From UMGS1696 sp964457685 (GTDB lineage: Bacteria; Bacillota; Clostridia; Oscillospirales; CAG-272): 47,739 nt of DNA. The DNA lies in assembly GCA_964457685.1 (NCBI GenBank), contig CAYWFS010000010.1, forward strand, positions 1 through 47,739, given 5' to 3'. Below, piece by piece: positions 24,370 to 31,684 of this stretch (positions are counted from its first letter, which is position 1; each line of letters opens with the position of its first letter). Below the pieces are notes generated by a model. The model ran no database searches, was not told the DNA's origin, and was given only the letters and a program-made list of their open reading frames with translations. A program made the position numbers and the translations under genes.

Positions 24370-25086
24370 TTATTTTGACAGACAGCTTTTGTTCAGTCTG
24401 TCATTCCATATTTTTACTTTTTCAGACTCCATGGGATGGGTTCCCTCGAGTCTGTACTTTATTCCCATGGCTGCGTACTTTGATACTCCGAGAGTGTGGT
24501 AGGGAAGCAGCTCTATCTTCTTTACGTTTTTCAGCGTTAAAATATACTTCTCAAGTCCGAGAAAATGCTCATCGCTGTCGGTTATCCCCGGAACGACAAC
24601 ATGACGAATCCAGAGAGGAATATTTCTTTCCATAGCGTCGGAGATGAATTTTCTCGTTATGCTTATATCCTGAGATGTCAGAGAGGTATAACTGTCGGGA
24701 GAGAAGTGCTTAACATCGTATAGAATTAGGTCGGTGTAGGAGAGAATGTCATCGTATTCTCCCATGCCGCAGCCCGAAGTGTCGAGTACGGTATGGATTC
24801 CGTTTTCCTTGCATTTTTTAAGGCATTCTGCAAGAAATTCCGGCTGAGAAAGAGGCTCTCCTCCCGAAAATGTCACTCCGCCGTCTTCACCGTAATAGCT
24901 TTTGAAACGGAGCAGCTTATTCACTATATCATCGACCGAGACGCACTGCCCCTTGCACATTTCCCAGGTATCGGGGTTGTGACAGTAGAGACAGCGCATG
25001 GGACATCCCTGCATGAAAACGACGCTTCGTATTCCGGGGCCGTCTACAAGTCCCATGGATTCAAAAGAGTGGATATATCCGAGCAT
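24370..25086 (-). CDS. pflA: pyruvate formate-lyase-activating enzyme (radical SAM)
   Basis: Creates the glycyl radical on PflB using SAM and a [4Fe-4S] cluster. The 238-aa protein begins MLGYIHSFESMGLVDGPGIRSVVF, standard for PflA. The cluster motif CPMRCLYCHNPDTW (CxxxCxxC) follows, then GGVTFSGGEPL. The start at ATG 25086 is fixed by AAGGAG 5 nt upstream; a longer in-frame start at 25143 would lie inside the terminator hairpin of the leader. Only 42 nt separate that terminator from the start codon, too little for another promoter, so expression must pass the RNA switch. It is co-transcribed with pflB. Confidence 0.97.
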   Translation of the reverse strand: MLGYIHSFESMGLVDGPGIRSVVFMQGCPMRCLYCHNPDTWEMCKGQCVSVDDIVNKLLRFKSYYGEDGGVTFSGGEPLSQPEFLAECLKKCKENGIHTVLDTSGCGMGEYDDILSYTDLILYDVKHFSPDSYTSLTSQDISITRKFISDAMERNIPLWIRHVVVPGITDSDEHFLGLEKYILTLKNVKKIELLPYHTLGVSKYAAMGIKYRLEGTHPMESEKVKIWNDRLNKSCLSK

Positions 25087-25127
25087 TTTTCTCCTTCCTA
25101 TGGACTGTTTGGTGTGAGTAATAGGTA

Positions 25128-25173
25128 CAAAAAAAGCCGACAACCTGAGCTAAATTTGCCCAGACGGTCGGCT
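25128..25173 (-). terminator. attenuator terminator of the pflA-pflB leader
   Basis: On the minus strand AGCCGAC (25167-25173) pairs with GTCGGCT (25135-25141) around a second stem CTGGGC / GCTCAG, followed by a T7 run. Its 5' arm is the same GCCGAC segment used by the riboswitch aptamer, so the two folds exclude each other. Confidence 0.88.
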
Positions 25174-25252
25174 CATAAAATCATACTCCACGCAGTTTTC
25201 GCATATATCATACACAATATATGGTGGCTCTGCATTATCCGTCAGTCATATG
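25135..25252 (-). promoter_or_regulatory. ZTP riboswitch (pfl motif) controlling pflA-pflB
   Basis: The leader carries both conserved ends of the ZTP/pfl RNA as I remember them. The 5' part is ATGACTGACGG (25240-25250), the 3' part GTGGAGTAT followed by GCCGACCGTCTGGGCA (25157-25172). GACGG pairs with CCGTC to close the fold, and a variable AT-rich hairpin (GCAG...CTGC) fills the middle. The class senses ZMP/ZTP, the purine intermediates that build up when 10-formyl-THF is short, and turns genes on. Switching pyruvate formate-lyase on supplies formate, which is a documented association of this class. The arrangement of promoter, aptamer, overlapping terminator and pflA is what a transcriptional ON switch needs. 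Confidence 0.88.
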
Positions 25253-25260
25253 ATGTAATA

Positions 25261-25289
25261 ATTATATCAAATACGGTACACCTTGTCAA
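25261..25289 (-). promoter_or_regulatory. consensus sigma-A promoter of the pflA-pflB operon
   Basis: On the minus strand TTGACA (25284-25289), 17-bp spacer, TATAAT (25261-25266): a perfect match to consensus. Transcription would start about 25254, immediately before the riboswitch aptamer. Confidence 0.92.
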
Positions 25290-25353
25290 TAGTGCAATCA
25301 CAAGAAATATACAGGTCGTAACGGATGGAATTTAAGCGAAATTGATAAAAGGC

Positions 25354-26217
25354 TTAAAGCTCGATAAGCTCGTAATCACAGGAGCCGAAACCGAGTGAAA
25401 GGGAAGCGTCAATGGTGTGTACTCCGTTTCTCGATTCGATACGCTCAATGAGATGTTCTTTTCCTTTGGCTTCCGAGGAATAAACAAGGTCTATGCAGGC
25501 TTTGTCTATCGCTATGGGGTCGCAGGAGGCGAGAATACCGATGTCGGGCATACAGGGATCCTCCGCAACGGCACAGCAGTCGCAGTCAACGGACATATTT
25601 TTCATTACATTAATATAAGCGGCGTGTGTACCGAAATATTTAACAACGGAGTATGCCGCATCTGCCATGGATTCGAGGAAAAGGTCGTGGTCGGCAGTCC
25701 AAAGCTTGGCGGGATCTCCTGCACCGTGGATATATGCCTTGCCGTAGGATGAAGCGATACCGATGGACAGCTGCTTTAAAGCTCCGCCGTAGCCACCCAT
25801 AGGATGACCCTTGAAATGTGAGAGGACAAGCAGGGAATCGTAGTTTGCGAGATTCTTGCCGACGTAGTTTTTCTTTATTACCTTTCCGTCGGGAATATCG
25901 AGGACAAGGTCGTCTCCCTCTGCGTCGAGAAGGTCTACGTTGAAATGCTTGCTCCAACCGTGTTTTTCAAGAGTGGCAAGGTGCTTTTCGGTTGTGTTTC
26001 TTTCGCCTTCATATGCGGTGTTGCATTCGACTACGGTGCCGCCGTTCTTCTTTATAACGTCAGACCAAAAATCGGGGCCGAGGAAATTCTGGTTTCCGAC
26101 TTCTCCGCTGTGGAGCTTTATCGCACATTTTCCGACAAGCTCACCGCTGATTTTGTCGTAAAGCTCGGCTACCTTTGCGGGGGTTATCTCTCGTGAAAAA
26201 TAAACCTTTGATTTCAT
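25354..26217 (-). CDS. DUF362-family protein
   Basis: A 287-aa protein matching the DUF362 pattern: KVYFSREIT, CAIKLHSGEVGN, then VLSHFKGHPMGGYGGALKQLSIGIASSYGKAYIH and CDPIAIDKACIDLVY. DUF362 proteins are widespread in anaerobes. Some longer ones carry ferredoxin domains, but this one lacks CxxCxxC ferredoxin motifs and has only scattered cysteines (CDCC, DPC). The function is not established to my knowledge; an uncharacterised oxidoreductase or metal-related role is possible. The start ATG 26217 has AAGGGAG 7 nt upstream. It lies 75 bp downstream of mntP with no terminator visible between, so read-through from mntP is possible. It is separated from pflA by the promoter and riboswitch. Confidence 0.85.
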   Translation of the reverse strand: MKSKVYFSREITPAKVAELYDKISGELVGKCAIKLHSGEVGNQNFLGPDFWSDVIKKNGGTVVECNTAYEGERNTTEKHLATLEKHGWSKHFNVDLLDAEGDDLVLDIPDGKVIKKNYVGKNLANYDSLLVLSHFKGHPMGGYGGALKQLSIGIASSYGKAYIHGAGDPAKLWTADHDLFLESMADAAYSVVKYFGTHAAYINVMKNMSVDCDCCAVAEDPCMPDIGILASCDPIAIDKACIDLVYSSEAKGKEHLIERIESRNGVHTIDASLSLGFGSCDYELIEL

Positions 26218-26292
26218 AGCATATTCTCCCTTGTGAAATTTTTCTTCCTATTTTATTATAAGGCAAATATATGAATAATTTTACACTTAGTT

Positions 26293-26862
26293 TTAAAAAT
26301 TAATTACTCCGAGATGCTCGAGAAGAATTTTTATACCTATTAATATAAGGATAACGCCTCCTGCGATTTCCGCTTTCTTTTTGAAACGCATACCGAAAAC
26401 ATTTCCTATCTTCAGTCCGATTCCGGAGAGAACAAAGGTGGTGATTCCGATAAACGTAACTGCTGTTACAATATTTACGTCGGGAAGAAGTGCAAAGGAG
26501 ATACCTACTGCGAGTGCGTCTATGCTTGTTGCAAGTGCGAGGGGAAGCATGGTTTTGAACGCAAAGGAGTCGCCTGTGTTTTCTTCGTCATCCGAGAAGC
26601 TTTCTCGTATCATGTTAATACCTATTATCGAGAGTAGGATAAATACAGCCCAATGGTCAAAGGCGGTTATGTAGCTCTCGAAGGTTGAGCCGAGAAGGTA
26701 TCCGATAGTCGGCATGAGTGCCTGAAAACCACCGAACCAAAGTCCGATGTTTATGTAATGTACGGGTCTTAAATCCTTAGTGGAAAGCCCCTTACATAGA
26801 GAGACGGCAAATGCGTCCATTGAAAGTCCGACGGCTATAAGAAACAGCTCTATAATTCCCAT
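26293..26862 (-). CDS. mntP: manganese efflux pump MntP
   Basis: A 189-aa membrane protein with six hydrophobic segments. The family's twin repeats are both present: LIAVGLSMDAFAVSLCKGL at the N-terminus and PLALATSIDALAVGISFALL in the middle, each with the conserved Asp that is thought to handle Mn2+. MntP exports excess Mn2+ from the cytoplasm. The start ATG 26862 has AGGAGG 7 nt upstream. Upstream lie a promoter, a yybP-ykoY-type aptamer and a terminator, which is the known way of regulating mntP, so function and control support each other. It is possibly co-transcribed with the DUF362 gene downstream. Confidence 0.95.
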   Translation of the reverse strand: MGIIELFLIAVGLSMDAFAVSLCKGLSTKDLRPVHYINIGLWFGGFQALMPTIGYLLGSTFESYITAFDHWAVFILLSIIGINMIRESFSDDEENTGDSFAFKTMLPLALATSIDALAVGISFALLPDVNIVTAVTFIGITTFVLSGIGLKIGNVFGMRFKKKAEIAGGVILILIGIKILLEHLGVINF

Positions 26863-26912
26863 AAAAACCTCCTGCTGAAAACAGCACTATATAATATAAA
26901 GGAAGTAAACAT

Positions 26913-26962
26913 AAAAAAAGACACAGGTACAGTGATACTACAATACTACCGCACCTGAGTCT
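26913..26962 (-). terminator. riboswitch-linked terminator in the mntP leader
   Basis: On the minus strand a long stem starts AGAC-T-CAGGTGCGGTAG and closes with ACCTG-T-GTCT, followed by T7 (A7 at 26913-26919 on the plus strand). Its 5' arm shares the GACTCAGGT segment with the closing helix of the aptamer, so forming one breaks the other. Confidence 0.8.
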
Positions 26963-27040
26963 CGTTATTTGATTCAAGCCAGACTGTATAAGTCGATGTG
27001 TTGACTTGACACGCAAAAATACGCTATCTACTCCCTCAGT
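26953..27040 (-). promoter_or_regulatory. yybP-ykoY-type manganese riboswitch upstream of mntP
   Basis: The closing helix ACTGAG / CTCAGGT brackets the 5' loop GGGAGTAG (27028-27035), a GTCAACA-containing arm, and a 3' GAGACTC segment; these resemble the conserved loops of the RF00080 class. The class binds Mn2+ and switches genes such as mntP on. Together with the identity of the gene, the adjoining terminator and a promoter ending just before it, this is a complete ON switch. The match of the middle part is less certain by eye. Confidence 0.8.
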
Positions 27041-27047
27041 TTCGAAC

Positions 27048-27076
27048 ATTATACCATAAATCGAGTATAAAGTCAA
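27048..27076 (-). promoter_or_regulatory. sigma-A promoter of mntP
   Basis: On the minus strand TTGACT (27071-27076), 17-bp spacer, extended TGG and TATAAT (27048-27053). The predicted start near 27041 coincides with the first base of the aptamer helix. Confidence 0.88.
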
Positions 27077-27087
27077 TTACAAGAAAG

Positions 27088-27137
27088 AAAAAACAGGAGC
27101 ATTTCCCGTTTTGAATGAGAAAATGTTCCTGTTTTTA
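27088..27137. terminator. terminator of the Gfo/Idh/MocA gene
   Basis: A 16-bp stem AAAAACAGGAGCATTT / AAATGTTCCTGTTTTT (27089-27104 and 27121-27136, one G-U pair) with flanking A and T runs. It stops the minus-strand oxidoreductase transcript just before the mntP promoter. Confidence 0.88.
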
Positions 27138-27155
27138 AATATAAAGGAAAGGAAA

Positions 27156-28202
27156 TTAGATCTTAACCTCTTCGTGAAGCTCTGCACTTCTGTAGATACC
27201 GTCGAGCATTCTCTGTACTGTAACAGCGTCGTCGATAGGAGAAATGGGAGTCTTGTTTTCGTTTACGCATTCAACGAAGTGCTTGATCTCTTCAACGAAG
27301 TAGTCGTTGGGAGTAACTTCGGGCTTAAGGTCTGTGAGGTAGCCGTTTTCGTCTTCTGTGTAGATTGTGAGAGGATCGAATGTGCAGCCTGCCTTAGAAC
27401 CAAAGAGCTGAGTTGTAGCGGATTCGGGCCCGTTGATAGCCCAAGCGATTTCAGCCATCATTGTCTTGCCGCCTTCAAAACGGAAGAATACAGTAGCGGA
27501 GTCTTCAGTGTTGAATACGCCGTTGCCCTTTCCGAAGGGTTCCCATCTTGTAATGCCCTTTGTCTGGAAGTCGCCGATGCGGTAGGATGTTTCAGCGGAT
27601 ACGGAGATCGGCTTCGGTCTGTCCATGAGGTACCATGTACGGTCGATAGCGTGAACACCGATGTCGAGAACGGGACCACCACCTGCGAGTTCCTTATCGG
27701 TGAACCAACCGCCGGGAGTACCTCTACGACGAACGTAAAGTGTCTTAGCGGAGTAGATTTCGCCGAATACACCCTGTTCATAGAGTTCACGAACCTTGAA
27801 CTGTTCAGCACCGTAACGAGTTACAACTGCGAGCATGAACTTAACGCCTGTTTCCTTAACAACCTTTTCCATTTCGAGACCCTGCTCGAGAGTAGCTGCG
27901 AGAGGCTTTTCGCAAAGGATGTTCTTGCCTGCCTTAGCTGCTGTGATAACAACAGGAGCGTGAGCAGCAGTCCATGTACAAACGTCGATGTAGTCAACTT
28001 CTACGTTAGCGAGAAGCTCTTCAACGGATGCGAAGTAGTGAGGAATGTTGTACTTTTCGGCAGCAGCCTTAGCACGTTCGGGAACGATGTCGGCGATAGC
28101 AACAACTTCAACTATATCTGTGAGCTGCTGGTATGCGGGAAGGTGTGCGGAGGTAGCAATGTTACCTGCACCGATGATACCGACTCTGAGTTTATTAGCC
28201 AT
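27156..28202 (-). CDS. Gfo/Idh/MocA-family NAD(P)-dependent oxidoreductase
   Basis: A 348-aa two-domain dehydrogenase. The N-terminal Rossmann fold begins KLRVGIIGAGNIATSAHLPAY (GxGxxA). CEKPLA (the family's EKP catalytic lysine motif) lies near residue 97, and GGGPVLDIGVHAIDRTWYLM carries the Asp/His pair of the substrate domain. Family members oxidise or epimerise sugars and inositols; the substrate is not readable, and no sugar genes adjoin. Start: ATG 28202 gives the usual N-terminus (MANKLRV); ATG 28214 adds four residues. The AAAGGA ribosome site lies far upstream, and a TTCCGA / TCGGAA hairpin between it and 28214 could shorten the effective distance. Monocistronic, with its own promoter and terminator. 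Confidence 0.93.
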   Translation of the reverse strand: MANKLRVGIIGAGNIATSAHLPAYQQLTDIVEVVAIADIVPERAKAAAEKYNIPHYFASVEELLANVEVDYIDVCTWTAAHAPVVITAAKAGKNILCEKPLAATLEQGLEMEKVVKETGVKFMLAVVTRYGAEQFKVRELYEQGVFGEIYSAKTLYVRRRGTPGGWFTDKELAGGGPVLDIGVHAIDRTWYLMDRPKPISVSAETSYRIGDFQTKGITRWEPFGKGNGVFNTEDSATVFFRFEGGKTMMAEIAWAINGPESATTQLFGSKAGCTFDPLTIYTEDENGYLTDLKPEVTPNDYFVEEIKHFVECVNENKTPISPIDDAVTVQRMLDGIYRSAELHEEVKI

Positions 28203-28292
28203 GATGAATACCATTTCCGAAAAATCGGAAAATCCTTTCTTTGAGTTATATCATGAAAATAATGTTATTTTCTATGTGATTTTATCAAGAAT

Positions 28293-28321
28293 ATTCTATC
28301 ACAATGCGTCGAAACTGTCAA
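28293..28321 (-). promoter_or_regulatory. sigma-A promoter of the Gfo/Idh/MocA gene
   Basis: On the minus strand TTGACA (28316-28321), 17-bp spacer, TAGAAT (28293-28298). It is followed by an ~80-nt leader without a recognisable riboswitch. Confidence 0.78.
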
Positions 28322-28390
28322 GTGCAATTATGCGGAAAAGCTCACTTTTTGTTTTCAACCCTCACAAAAAAATACCTGAATACGTTCCTA

Positions 28391-28419
28391 TTGCAATGAC
28401 GGAATAATTTTGATATAAT
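28391..28419 (+). promoter_or_regulatory. sigma-A promoter of the miniprotein-rsuA-tex operon
   Basis: TTGCAA (28391-28396), 17-bp spacer, TATAAT (28414-28419), 31 bp before the miniprotein start. It is divergent from the oxidoreductase promoter. Confidence 0.78.
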
Positions 28420-28450
28420 AGGGTGAATAATAATGCTCGGAGGGAAAACC

Positions 28451-28576
28451 ATGAGAGCATATTATTTTATTATGAAATTTTGGCGAAGCTTTCTTATAGG
28501 ACTGCGGTGCGGATTTTGTGCGTCGGCGATTCTTTCGGCTTTGGCTGTTATTTTATATAAAGCAATTATCGGATAG
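28451..28576 (+). CDS. 41-aa single-span membrane miniprotein
   Basis: Encodes 41 residues: a short positively charged start (MKFWRSF), a Cys-containing stretch, then a hydrophobic helix (ASAILSALAVILY) ending in KAIIG. It has a strong ribosome site (GGAGGG 7 nt before ATG) and a near-consensus promoter 31 bp upstream, and it ends 22 nt before rsuA, so it is the first gene of that operon. No known family is recognised. Because it is short, coding status rests on these signals and not on homology. A small membrane protein, or a translated leader that couples rsuA expression, are the alternatives. Confidence 0.65.
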   Translation: MRAYYFIMKFWRSFLIGLRCGFCASAILSALAVILYKAIIG

Positions 28577-28598
28577 AACGGAAAAATCGGGAGGGAAC

Positions 28599-29300
28599 AT
28601 GACAAGACTTGATAAATATATTTGCGACAGCGGCTTGCTTTCGAGAAGTGAAGCTTCAAGAGCTGTGAGACACGGTAGGGTAAGCGTGAACGGAGAGGTC
28701 GTTCGTGATCCTTCGAAAAAAATAGATGAGGGAAGTGCGGAGGTAATGCTCGATTCCAAACGCATAGGCTGGAAAAAATTCAGATATATTATGCTGAATA
28801 AGCCGACTGATACCGTAAGCACAACGGAGGATGACGAAAAGTCTGTTATGAAGCTCCTCCCCGATGAATTTTCGCATATGGATATGTTTCCGTGCGGACG
28901 ACTTGATATAGATACAACGGGACTTCTCATAATAACGAATGACGGACAGACCGCACATAATCTGCTGTCTCCGAAGAAACACTGCGAGAAGACATACCGC
29001 TTCACTTGCCTTCCGATAGGCGAAGAACAGAAAAATCGTCTCGAAAACGGAGTGGAGCTGTCTGACTTCACTTCAAAGCCGTGCAAGGTCGAGCTTGAAT
29101 CTGCGGAAAGCGGAGAGATAACGGTTACCGAGGGTAAGTATCATCAGGTAAAGCGTATGTTTCTTGCGGTAGGCTCAGAAATACTGTCTCTTGAAAGGGT
29201 TGTGTTTGCCGGAATAAAGCTTGACACCGACCTTGCAAGGGGAGAATGGCGAGAGCTTACGGAAGAAGAAGAAAAGATACTCACTTCATATAATAAATAA
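28599..29300 (+). CDS. RsuA/RluB-family pseudouridine synthase
   Basis: Converts a specific uridine in rRNA to pseudouridine. The 233-aa protein has an N-terminal S4 RNA-binding domain (MTRLDKYICDSGLLSRSEA...GRVSVNGEVV). The catalytic domain follows, with FPCGRLDIDTTGLLIITNDG containing the essential Asp. The length and wording are closest to RsuA (16S U516), although RluB or RluE cannot be excluded. The start at ATG 28599 is fixed by GGGAGGG 6 nt upstream; an in-frame start at 28518 would overlap the miniprotein. It is followed by tex after 12 nt in the same operon. Confidence 0.93.
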   Translation: MTRLDKYICDSGLLSRSEASRAVRHGRVSVNGEVVRDPSKKIDEGSAEVMLDSKRIGWKKFRYIMLNKPTDTVSTTEDDEKSVMKLLPDEFSHMDMFPCGRLDIDTTGLLIITNDGQTAHNLLSPKKHCEKTYRFTCLPIGEEQKNRLENGVELSDFTSKPCKVELESAESGEITVTEGKYHQVKRMFLAVGSEILSLERVVFAGIKLDTDLARGEWRELTEEEEKILTSYNK

Positions 29301-29312
29301 GGTAGAAAAAAG

Positions 29313-31460
29313 ATGAATATTAACGAAAAAATCGCAAAAGAGCTTAATGTTCCCGTGGATAAGCTAAGTGCGGCAGTGGAGCTTCTCGATGCCGGAAATA
29401 CAGTACCTTTTGTTGCACGATACAGAAAAGAAGTAACCGGAGGACTTGATGACGGAGTTCTTCGTGAGCTTCTTGAAAGACTTACATATCTCAGAGGACT
29501 CGAAAAACGCAAGGATGAGGTAAGGGGACTTATAGACGCACAGGGAAAGCTTAACGATGAAATATCCTCGGCAATCGAGAGGGCAGAGACCGTTACCGAG
29601 GTTGATGATATTTATCGCCCGTACCGCCCCAAACGTAAAACAAGAGCCTCCGTCGCAAGAGAACGCGGACTTGAACCTCTTGCAGACATTATCCTCGAGC
29701 AAAGAAAAAAGTATTCTCCGTCTATTGAAGAAGAAAGCAAAAGGTTTGTCTCGAATGAGGTAGCGACTCCCGAGGATGCAATATCTGGGGCAAAGGATAT
29801 TATTGCCGAGGGAATAAGCGACAATGCGGAGATAAGACGTGTTGTGCGTGAGCTTACCGTTCGTCACGGAAGACTTGTTTCCAAAATGACAAACGAGAAC
29901 CACACCTATGACCAGTATGCGGATTATTCAGAGCCTATAAAAAAGCTTCCGTCTCACAGAATACTTGCGGTGAACCGTGGCGAAAAAGAGGATGCACTCA
30001 GCGTTTCGATTGAAATAGAGCGTGATATAGTGCTGAATGCGATGCTTTCGGAGGTTGTAAAGAGCTTCGACAGTCCTGCGTTTTCATATATAGCCTCTGC
30101 GGTGACCGACAGCTACGACAGACTTATATCTCCGTCCATTGAAAGAGAAATAAGAGCTGAGCTTACCGACAATGCGAGTGAAAGTGCAATATCGCTTTTT
30201 GCATTGAATCTGAAAAATCTTCTCATGCAGTCTCCGCTTAAAGGAAAGACCGTGCTTGGCTTTGACCCCGGGTACAGAACGGGATGTAAGCTTGCGGTTG
30301 TGACAAAAACGGGAGATGTTGCCGATACTGCGGTAATATATCCGACAAAACCTCACGAAAAGATTGCCGAGGCAAAGAAAACCGTCCGCAGACTTATAGA
30401 AAAATATTCCGTGGATGTTGTTGCGATAGGTAACGGAACAGCCTCGGGGGAAAGCGAAATGTTTATCTCGGAGCTTCTTCGTGAAATCGGCGGCAAGACA
30501 AAGTACATAATTGTCTCCGAAGCAGGTGCGAGCGTTTATTCGGCATCCGAGCTTGGAGCAGAGGAATTCCCTGATTTTGATGTAACGGAAAGAAGTGCCG
30601 TGTCAATCGCCAGACGACTTCAAGACCCTCTTGCCGAGCTTGTAAAAATAGACCCGAAATCCATAGGTGTCGGACAGTATCAGCACGATATGAAGCCCGC
30701 ACGTCTCGATGAAGCCCTTGACGGCGTTGTTGAGTCCTGCGTGAACTCCGTGGGTGTTGACGTAAATACGGCTTCATATTCGCTTCTTTCTTATATTGCC
30801 GGAATAAACATGACTTCCGCAAAGAATATCGTGAAATACAGAGAAGAAAACGGCGAATTCAAAACAAGACGTGAGCTTCTCAAGGTTCCGAGATTCGGTG
30901 CAAAGGCGTTTGAACAGGCGGCAGGCTTCCTTCGTATTCCCGACGGTGACGAGGTGCTTGACAATACCGGAGTTCATCCCGAGTCGTATAAGGCTGCAAA
31001 GCGTCTCCTTGAAATGTTCGGTCATACTGCACAGGATGCACACGGCGGTATAGCTCTGAGAAAGGACGCGACGGAATACGGCATGAAAAAGCTTGCCGAT
31101 GAGCTTGGAATAGGAGAGATGACTCTTTCCGATATTCTCGATGAGCTTGAAAAGCCGGGTCGTGATATAAGAGATACGCTTCCTCCGCCCGAGCTTAAAG
31201 AAAGGGTGCTGACGATGGAGGAGCTTACGGAAGGTATGATACTCACGGGAACTGTGCGAAACGTAATAGATTTCGGTGCGTTTGTCGATATCGGAGTGCA
31301 TCAGGACGGACTTCTCCATATATCCGAGATGAGCGACAGATTCATAAAGCACCCGTCAGAGCTTTATTCCGTGGGAGATGTTGTCAAAGTGATGATAAAA
31401 AGCGTGGATATAGGAAAAAAACGTATATCTCTTACCCGAAAGGGCATGGGAAAAGAATAA
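29313..31460 (+). CDS. tex: Tex-family S1 RNA-binding protein
   Basis: A 715-aa RNA-binding protein linked to transcription and RNA turnover. The domains in order are a helical N-terminal domain, then the YqgF/RNase H-like domain (VLGFDPGYRTGCKLAVV near residue 315). Helix-hairpin-helix segments follow (SLLSYIAGINMTSAKNIVKYREENG and PRFGAKAFEQAAGFLRI). The C-terminal S1 domain is TGTVRNVIDFGAFVDIGVHQDGLLHISEMSDRFI near residue 645. The length is typical for the family. The start lies 12 nt after rsuA with AAGG-like purines upstream. No clear terminator follows; the 224 bp before the next gene hold a weak hairpin and a new promoter. Confidence 0.95.
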   Translation: MNINEKIAKELNVPVDKLSAAVELLDAGNTVPFVARYRKEVTGGLDDGVLRELLERLTYLRGLEKRKDEVRGLIDAQGKLNDEISSAIERAETVTEVDDIYRPYRPKRKTRASVARERGLEPLADIILEQRKKYSPSIEEESKRFVSNEVATPEDAISGAKDIIAEGISDNAEIRRVVRELTVRHGRLVSKMTNENHTYDQYADYSEPIKKLPSHRILAVNRGEKEDALSVSIEIERDIVLNAMLSEVVKSFDSPAFSYIASAVTDSYDRLISPSIEREIRAELTDNASESAISLFALNLKNLLMQSPLKGKTVLGFDPGYRTGCKLAVVTKTGDVADTAVIYPTKPHEKIAEAKKTVRRLIEKYSVDVVAIGNGTASGESEMFISELLREIGGKTKYIIVSEAGASVYSASELGAEEFPDFDVTERSAVSIARRLQDPLAELVKIDPKSIGVGQYQHDMKPARLDEALDGVVESCVNSVGVDVNTASYSLLSYIAGINMTSAKNIVKYREENGEFKTRRELLKVPRFGAKAFEQAAGFLRIPDGDEVLDNTGVHPESYKAAKRLLEMFGHTAQDAHGGIALRKDATEYGMKKLADELGIGEMTLSDILDELEKPGRDIRDTLPPPELKERVLTMEELTEGMILTGTVRNVIDFGAFVDIGVHQDGLLHISEMSDRFIKHPSELYSVGDVVKVMIKSVDIGKKRISLTRKGMGKE

Positions 31461-31578
31461 GCAATTCTAATTTTATTAGAAAAACACTCCCTGCGGTACT
31501 TCCGAACAAACTCGTGTTGGGGTGGTTTAGTGTACAGATTGCACAAAGTATTAAATGAAAATTCGGTAAAAAAAACTC

Positions 31579-31607
31579 TTTAAAAATCGTCTGTAATTTG
31601 ATACAAT
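31579..31607 (+). promoter_or_regulatory. probable promoter of the MsmK-type ATPase gene
   Basis: TTTAAA (31579-31584), 17-bp spacer, TACAAT (31602-31607), about 78 bp before the start codon. Moderate match. Confidence 0.5.
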
Positions 31608-31684
31608 ATATGCAGTTAAATGGAAAGAGAAGAAACTCTATCATTAAATTATTTTTTGTGTGAATATCCAAGGAGGATTATTTA

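Noticed and set aside
25173..25235. A 20-codon minus-strand ORF in the pflA leader that could be a leader peptide for attenuation
   Set aside because: It lies within the riboswitch aptamer, has no ribosome site, and the terminator is better explained by the ZTP fold sharing GCCGAC.
24793..25335. A 180-codon plus-strand ORF spanning pflA and its leader
   Set aside because: Opposite pflA and the riboswitch; no ribosome site or domain.
27111..28244. A 377-codon ORF on the plus strand opposite the Gfo/Idh/MocA gene
   Set aside because: Shadow of the real gene: Cys/Val/Glu-rich composition without domains, no promoter or ribosome site, and the minus-strand protein has clear motifs.
28518..28598. 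N-terminal extension of RsuA to 28518
   Set aside because: It would overlap the miniprotein and ignore the strong ribosome site before 28599; RsuA proteins begin at the S4 domain (MTRLDKYI).
31463..31485. Hairpin TTCTAAT / ATTAGAA after tex as a terminator
   Set aside because: It has only A/T pairs plus one G-C on a 7-bp stem and no T run after it on the coding strand.
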